This document shows positions 5,476-8,674 of a stretch of DNA of 8,674 nucleotides, piece by piece. Position 1 is the stretch's first letter, and each line of letters starts with the position of its first letter. The translations under genes and the position numbers were made by a program. The DNA is from Caulobacterales bacterium (lineage in GTDB: Bacteria > Pseudomonadota > Alphaproteobacteria > Caulobacterales > Caulobacteraceae), in contig CANKEA010000042.1 in the NCBI GenBank assembly GCA_947480815.1, positions 1 through 8,674 of the forward strand, written 5' to 3'. The notes under the pieces are model-generated. The model worked only from the letters and a program-made list of their open reading frames with translations. It did not search any database and had not been told where the DNA came from.

Positions 5476-6660
5476 ATGCCCTGGAACGACAACAATTCTT
5501 CTGGCCCCTGGGGCGAGCCCCCAAAGGACAGCGGCTCCGGCGGTGCCGGCGCACGCAAGCCTCAACGACCCACGGGCCCCAAGGGTGGCGGCTCGGGCGG
5601 TTTCGACATCGATCAGTACCTAGACCGCGGCCTCAACTGGTTGCGCCAGATGTTCGGCGGCCCTGGCGGGGTGAAGCCCGGAGCCATTGCCGTGGCAGCG
5701 GCGGTGGGCGTGTTGCTCTGGTCCCTGTCCGGCGTCTATATCGTCCAGTCAGACGAAGAAGGTGTCGTCACCACGTTTGGAGCCTTCTCACGCCGGGCCA
5801 CCCCAGGCCTGCGCTATCATCTGCCTTCCCCGATCGAGACGGTGGAGAAGGTCTCGGTCACCAACCTCAATCAGCTGGTCATCGGCGGAGACACAAATAA
5901 TCCTGTGCCGGAAGAGAGCCTGATGCTCACCGGCGACGAGAACATCGTCGATCTGAATTTCTCGGTGCAGTGGCGCGTGTCCGACGCGGCCAAGTACCTG
6001 TTCAACATCCGCGACAACACCCAGGTGGTCAAATCCGTGGCCGAGAGCGCCATGCGTGAAGTGGTGGGCAAGAACCAGCTCGACCCCATCCTCTCGACCG
6101 GTCGCGGCCAGGTGCAGACCGCAGCGCGCGAGCTGATGCAGCGCATCCTCGACAACTACCAGTCCGGCATCGACATTGTTGACGTGCAGATCCGCAACAG
6201 CCAGCCCCCGGCACAGGTGATCTCAGCCTATCAAGATCTGGCCAAGGCCGGCCAGGACGCCCAGAGCGCCATCAACGAGGCCCAGACCTACCGCAACCGC
6301 GTAATCAACGAAGCCAAGGGCGACGCCAGCCGCATAACTCAGTCGGCCGAGGGCTATAGCGAACAGGTCACGCGCGAAGCCCAGGGCGAGGCCGCCCGGT
6401 TCAAATCGGTCTATGGCGAATACCGCAAAGCACCGGGCGTCACGCGCCAGCGGCTCTATCTGGAAACCATGCAGCGCGTGCTGACCAACAGCAATAAGGT
6501 GGTGGTGGACTCCCGCGCTGCCTCCACGCCGATCATCCTGCCGCCCGACGTGTTCCGCGGCCGCAGCGGGGCCGAACGCCCACCCAGTGCCTACGCTGCG
6601 CCGGCTGCAACGCCCCAGGCGGCCCAGCCCTCTGTCGCTGCCCAGGGAGGCACACGATGA
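5476..6660 (+). CDS. hflK: HflK, SPFH-family subunit of the FtsH protease modulator complex
   Basis: The 394-residue protein has the typical HflK layout: a Gly/Pro-rich cytoplasmic N-terminus starting MPWNDNNSSGPWG (1-65), one membrane helix (about 69-90), then a periplasmic SPFH/band-7 domain beginning VYIVQSDEEGVVTTFGAF (87-104) and including PGLRYHLPSPIE. A long charged coiled coil follows (about 255-325, rich in Glu, Ala, Gln), then a tail rich in Ala, Pro and Gln. HflK and HflC alternate in a large membrane cage around FtsH and limit its access to membrane substrates. The start ATG begins the conserved WN-N-N-S-GPWG motif of the family; its ribosome binding site is poor. The stop overlaps the hflC start. 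The gene is divergent from mrp. The assignment is secure. Confidence 0.96.
   Translation: MPWNDNNSSGPWGEPPKDSGSGGAGARKPQRPTGPKGGGSGGFDIDQYLDRGLNWLRQMFGGPGGVKPGAIAVAAAVGVLLWSLSGVYIVQSDEEGVVTTFGAFSRRATPGLRYHLPSPIETVEKVSVTNLNQLVIGGDTNNPVPEESLMLTGDENIVDLNFSVQWRVSDAAKYLFNIRDNTQVVKSVAESAMREVVGKNQLDPILSTGRGQVQTAARELMQRILDNYQSGIDIVDVQIRNSQPPAQVISAYQDLAKAGQDAQSAINEAQTYRNRVINEAKGDASRITQSAEGYSEQVTREAQGEAARFKSVYGEYRKAPGVTRQRLYLETMQRVLTNSNKVVVDSRAASTPIILPPDVFRGRSGAERPPSAYAAPAATPQAAQPSVAAQGGTR
6645..6650 (+). promoter_or_regulatory. Ribosome binding site for hflC inside the hflK end
   Basis: GGGAGG lies 6 bases before the hflC ATG and encodes part of the last hflK codons. Together with the ATGA overlap it supports translational coupling and balanced HflK and HflC synthesis. 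Confidence 0.75.
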
Positions 6661-7538
6661 AGCCATCCCGTAACACCTGGCTGGCCTATGGCGTGATCGC
6701 CGTCGTGGCCTTGGTTGTTCTCGGCAACAGCCTCTATCTGGTCGACCAGCGAAAACAGGCGATCATCCTGCGATTTGGCGAGCCGGTCGGCGTGGTCGCC
6801 ACCCCGGGGCTCAAGCTCAAGACGCCGTTCGTCGAGAACGTGGTCCTGCTCGACAACCGGAATCAGGCCCTGGAAGCCAGCCAGGAAGAGATCATCGGTG
6901 CCGACCAACAGCGCCTCGTGGTCGACGCCTTCCTGCGTTACCGCATCAACGACCCGCTGCAGTTTTATCGCACCCTGCGCAACGAGCAGAACGCCGCTAG
7001 CCGGCTGGAACCCCTGACCAACTCGTCGTTGCGTCAGATCCTGGGCGGGGCGAAATCAGCCGATATCATCTCCGGCGAACGCGACGCCCTAATGAAGCGC
7101 ACGCGCGACGATGTGGCTCGCCGCGCCGCCGAATCCCGCCTGGGCGTGCAGATCATCGACTTGCGAATCAAACGCGCCGACCTGCCGACCGCCAACCAGG
7201 AGGCCGTGTACCGCCGCATGCAGACCGCCCGCCAGCAACAGGCGGCCCAAACCCGCGCCGTCGGCGAACAGAACAAGCGCTCGATCACGGCGGGTGCCGA
7301 CAAGGAAGTGGCCATCACCCTGGCTTCCGCCACAGAAACCGCAGAGACCACGCGCGGTAAGGGCGAGGCCAAACGGGCACAGATCTTCGCCTCGGCCTAC
7401 GGCAAGGACGCCAGTTTCGCGGCATTCTACCGCTCGATGCAGGCCTATGAGGCGTCGATCGGAACCGGCACGACGATGGTGCTGTCGCCGGATAGCGACT
7501 TCTTCAAATATTTCTCGAAAGGGCCAAACGCGCGCTAG
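6657..7538 (+). CDS. hflC: HflC, SPFH-family partner of HflK
   Basis: The 293-residue protein has an N-terminal membrane helix (about 8-29, WLAYGVIAVVALVVLGNSLY) followed at once by the SPFH domain: LVDQRKQAIILRFGEPVG (28-45), PGLKLKTPFVENVVLLDNR and a VDAFLRYRINDPLQFY stretch. A coiled-coil region rich in Arg, Gln and Ala follows (about 180-245), containing QEAVYRRMQTARQQQA. The conserved C-terminal motif FAAFYRSMQAYEAS, then MVLSPDSDFFKYF, is characteristic of HflC. It forms the HflKC complex with the product of the preceding gene and regulates FtsH at the inner membrane, facing the periplasm. Its ATG overlaps the hflK stop (ATGA). Length and motifs are normal. The next gene is on the opposite strand, so the operon appears to end here. 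Confidence 0.96.
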   Translation: MKPSRNTWLAYGVIAVVALVVLGNSLYLVDQRKQAIILRFGEPVGVVATPGLKLKTPFVENVVLLDNRNQALEASQEEIIGADQQRLVVDAFLRYRINDPLQFYRTLRNEQNAASRLEPLTNSSLRQILGGAKSADIISGERDALMKRTRDDVARRAAESRLGVQIIDLRIKRADLPTANQEAVYRRMQTARQQQAAQTRAVGEQNKRSITAGADKEVAITLASATETAETTRGKGEAKRAQIFASAYGKDASFAAFYRSMQAYEASIGTGTTMVLSPDSDFFKYFSKGPNAR

Positions 7539-7552
7539 CGGTCGTTATCGCG

Positions 7553-7586
7553 CCCCGCGCGGCGGTCTAGCGCCGACCGAGCGGGG
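7553..7586. terminator. GC-rich hairpin at the hflC / secreted-protein convergence
   Basis: CCCCGC (7553-7558) pairs with GCGGGG (7581-7586). Within it, CGGTC (7563-7567) pairs with GACCG (7575-7579) around a 7-base loop. It lies between the ends of two convergent genes and overlaps the stop codon of the minus-strand gene. No T tract follows, so it is only a candidate terminator. Confidence 0.35.
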
Positions 7587-8085
7587 CCCAGGGATTCACC
7601 CCCGGACCCCAGGGATCGATAATCCAGCCTCCGGACTTGAGGCTGAGCTGCTTGCCGCCTGATCGGTCTTGAAAGCTGGACGCGACGAACACCGGCCTGT
7701 CGCCCTGGCGATAGATCGCGCCCGCCAGATAGACCTGCTTGTCGAAGCCAGCCGCGCGCCGACCAAACGCCGTCGGGGTGCAGGTATTGACCACCGCATA
7801 GACCGGCAGGTCCTTCACCACGCCAAAACCCGTGACCTTCGCGTCGATGGCCCCGATCAGGGTCAGCCACGCGCCGGAATAGAGCCATGCCGTCTGGCTG
7901 GCCACAGCGCGGGTGAACGCCGGGCCACTGTTGACCAGTCTGCCCCGGATCAGTTCCTGGCCAGCAGGCCGCGCCGGCGGCGGGGTGTCAAAAGCGAACC
8001 ACTGGCGCCCGCCCATGCAGGCCGCCGCGGCCCATTGCGGTGTCAGGGCCGCGACCAGCAGCAGCGGAAGCAAAATCCGCATCAT
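7567..8085 (-). CDS. Small secreted protein of unknown function
   Basis: With the start at ATG 8085, this is a 172-residue protein. It begins with a classical signal peptide: MMR, the hydrophobic ILLPLLLVAALTP, then an alanine run ending near Cys23. Export to the periplasm with signal peptidase I cleavage is likely; the AAAAC site is a poor lipobox. Two cysteines (23, 102) could form a disulfide. The C-terminus is rich in Trp, Pro and Gly (WGPGVNPWAP). I do not recognise a family. A longer reading from 8154 exists, but it overlaps the HAD gene and lacks a signal at its start. ATG 8085 overlaps the HAD stop as ATGA (ATG 8082 gives TGATG), which suggests translational coupling. The gene is convergent with hflC. 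Confidence 0.7.
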   Translation of the reverse strand: MMRILLPLLLVAALTPQWAAAACMGGRQWFAFDTPPPARPAGQELIRGRLVNSGPAFTRAVASQTAWLYSGAWLTLIGAIDAKVTGFGVVKDLPVYAVVNTCTPTAFGRRAAGFDKQVYLAGAIYRQGDRPVFVASSFQDRSGGKQLSLKSGGWIIDPWGPGVNPWAPLGRR

Positions 8086-8674
8086 GTCGAGGGTAACAGG
8101 ACGGCGGCAATCAAATCTCGCACCTCGTGCAGGTCGATCGAGATGCGCACGCACAGGCCCTGCATCTCGTCGGTCGCCTCCAGCATATCCGGCACCATGA
8201 TGGTCATCATCCCGGCTGACGAGGCGGCACGGATGCCGTTATGGCTATCTTCCAGCGCCAAGCAGTCGGCCGGGGCGACACCCAGCCGCTCGGCCGCCAG
8301 CAGGAAGGGATCGGGGTTGGGCTTGGGCCGCGCCGCATCGCCGCGTGCCACGACCGTATCAAACCGGTCCAGCAGACCATGATGGCCGATGTGGCGTTCC
8401 ATCGTCTCGCGGTTGGATGAGGTGCAGATCGCGCGCTTGAGCCCGAGGCTATCAAGCGTATCGAGAATTTCCAGCACGCCAGCCTTGAGCCGGACCTCGG
8501 CGTCGGTCAGCACATGAAAGCGACGAGTCGCGTCCTCGCGGAACACTTCGGTATCGAAATCCTGGCCGTAGTGCCCCCGTAGAATTCCCACACTGCTGAA
8601 CCAGGGCAGTCCTACCATGCTATGGATCACCTCAAGCGGCAGGTGGAACCCCTGGGCCTGGGCGGTCTCCAGCA
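8082..8674 (-). CDS. HAD-family hydrolase (beta-phosphoglucomutase-like), N-terminus beyond right edge
   Basis: The frame is open to the edge and yields the last 196 residues. HAD motif II is TSS within AICTSSNRETMERHIG, motif III is the lysine in ARPKPNPDPFLLAAERLG, and motif IV is LALEDSHNGIRAASSAGM with the acidic pair ED. This is the pattern of the beta-phosphoglucomutase / phosphoglycolate-phosphatase-like subfamily with a helical cap; the visible upstream part (about 1-60 of the fragment) is that cap. The nucleophile motif DxDGxxxD must lie outside the window, probably a few dozen residues upstream. A GTG at 8630 could be mistaken for a start but lies within the cap domain. The substrate is unknown; sugar phosphates are typical. 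Its stop overlaps the start of the secreted-protein gene. Confidence 0.9.
   Translation of the reverse strand, partial: LETAQAQGFHLPLEVIHSMVGLPWFSSVGILRGHYGQDFDTEVFREDATRRFHVLTDAEVRLKAGVLEILDTLDSLGLKRAICTSSNRETMERHIGHHGLLDRFDTVVARGDAARPKPNPDPFLLAAERLGVAPADCLALEDSHNGIRAASSAGMMTIMVPDMLEATDEMQGLCVRISIDLHEVRDLIAAVLLPST

Noticed and set aside
5343..5558. N-terminal extension of mrp from an ATG at 5558
   Set aside because: The extra 72 residues cover the divergent spacer and the antisense of the conserved hflK start, and they do not resemble Mrp. ATG 5342 gives the normal family length.
7669..8382. Plus-strand open frame across the secreted-protein and HAD genes
   Set aside because: It spans two well-supported minus-strand genes, has Arg/Ser/Pro-rich composition and no signal or domain.
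1..8674. tRNA, rRNA, CRISPR, insertion sequence or prophage features
   Set aside because: I found no direct-repeat array, transposase-like protein, terminal inverted repeats or tRNA-like cloverleaf on reading both strands by eye. A dedicated scan was not possible.

Overview
The window looks like chromosomal DNA from a GC-rich alphaproteobacterium, possibly of the Caulobacterales. This is inferred from the high-GC codon use, a divergently arranged Mrp / HflK-HflC pair, a concentrative nucleoside transporter, a DUF3253 gene and an Mrp without the CxxC cysteines. The order cannot be proved from the sequence alone. I see no mobile element, phage gene, CRISPR array, tRNA or rRNA.

Left part (1-2016, minus strand): a likely operon read right to left. 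It encodes a small DUF3253 protein, a lipoprotein alpha/beta hydrolase of the monoacylglycerol-lipase type, and, after a gap of about 170 bases, a histidine phosphatase cut by the left edge. A divergent plus-strand gene (2100-2744) encodes a lipoprotein of unknown function. The short divergent spacer carries a perfect 12-base palindrome.

Middle (2820-5342, minus strand): a NupC-type nucleoside transporter with altered substrate-site motifs, preceded by mrp (ApbC), the P-loop ATPase of Fe-S cluster assembly. This Mrp contains no cysteine at all. The lipoprotein and transporter genes converge on a spacer containing two inverted repeats.

Right-centre (5476-7538, plus strand): hflK and hflC, overlapping by four bases, encode the SPFH membrane complex that controls the FtsH protease. 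The 133-base spacer between mrp and hflK holds a heat-shock-like (sigma-32) promoter candidate for hflK. It overlaps, on the opposite strand, a candidate promoter for mrp.

Right end (7567-8674, minus strand): a HAD-family phosphatase or phosphomutase, N-terminus beyond the right edge, is translationally coupled to a small secreted protein of unknown function. That gene converges on hflC, with a GC-rich hairpin at the junction.

No dramatic new system is evident. This is mostly conserved housekeeping DNA. The points most worth following up are the cysteine-free Mrp, the overlapping divergent promoters, the altered CNT substrate-site residues and the palindrome at 2060-2071.
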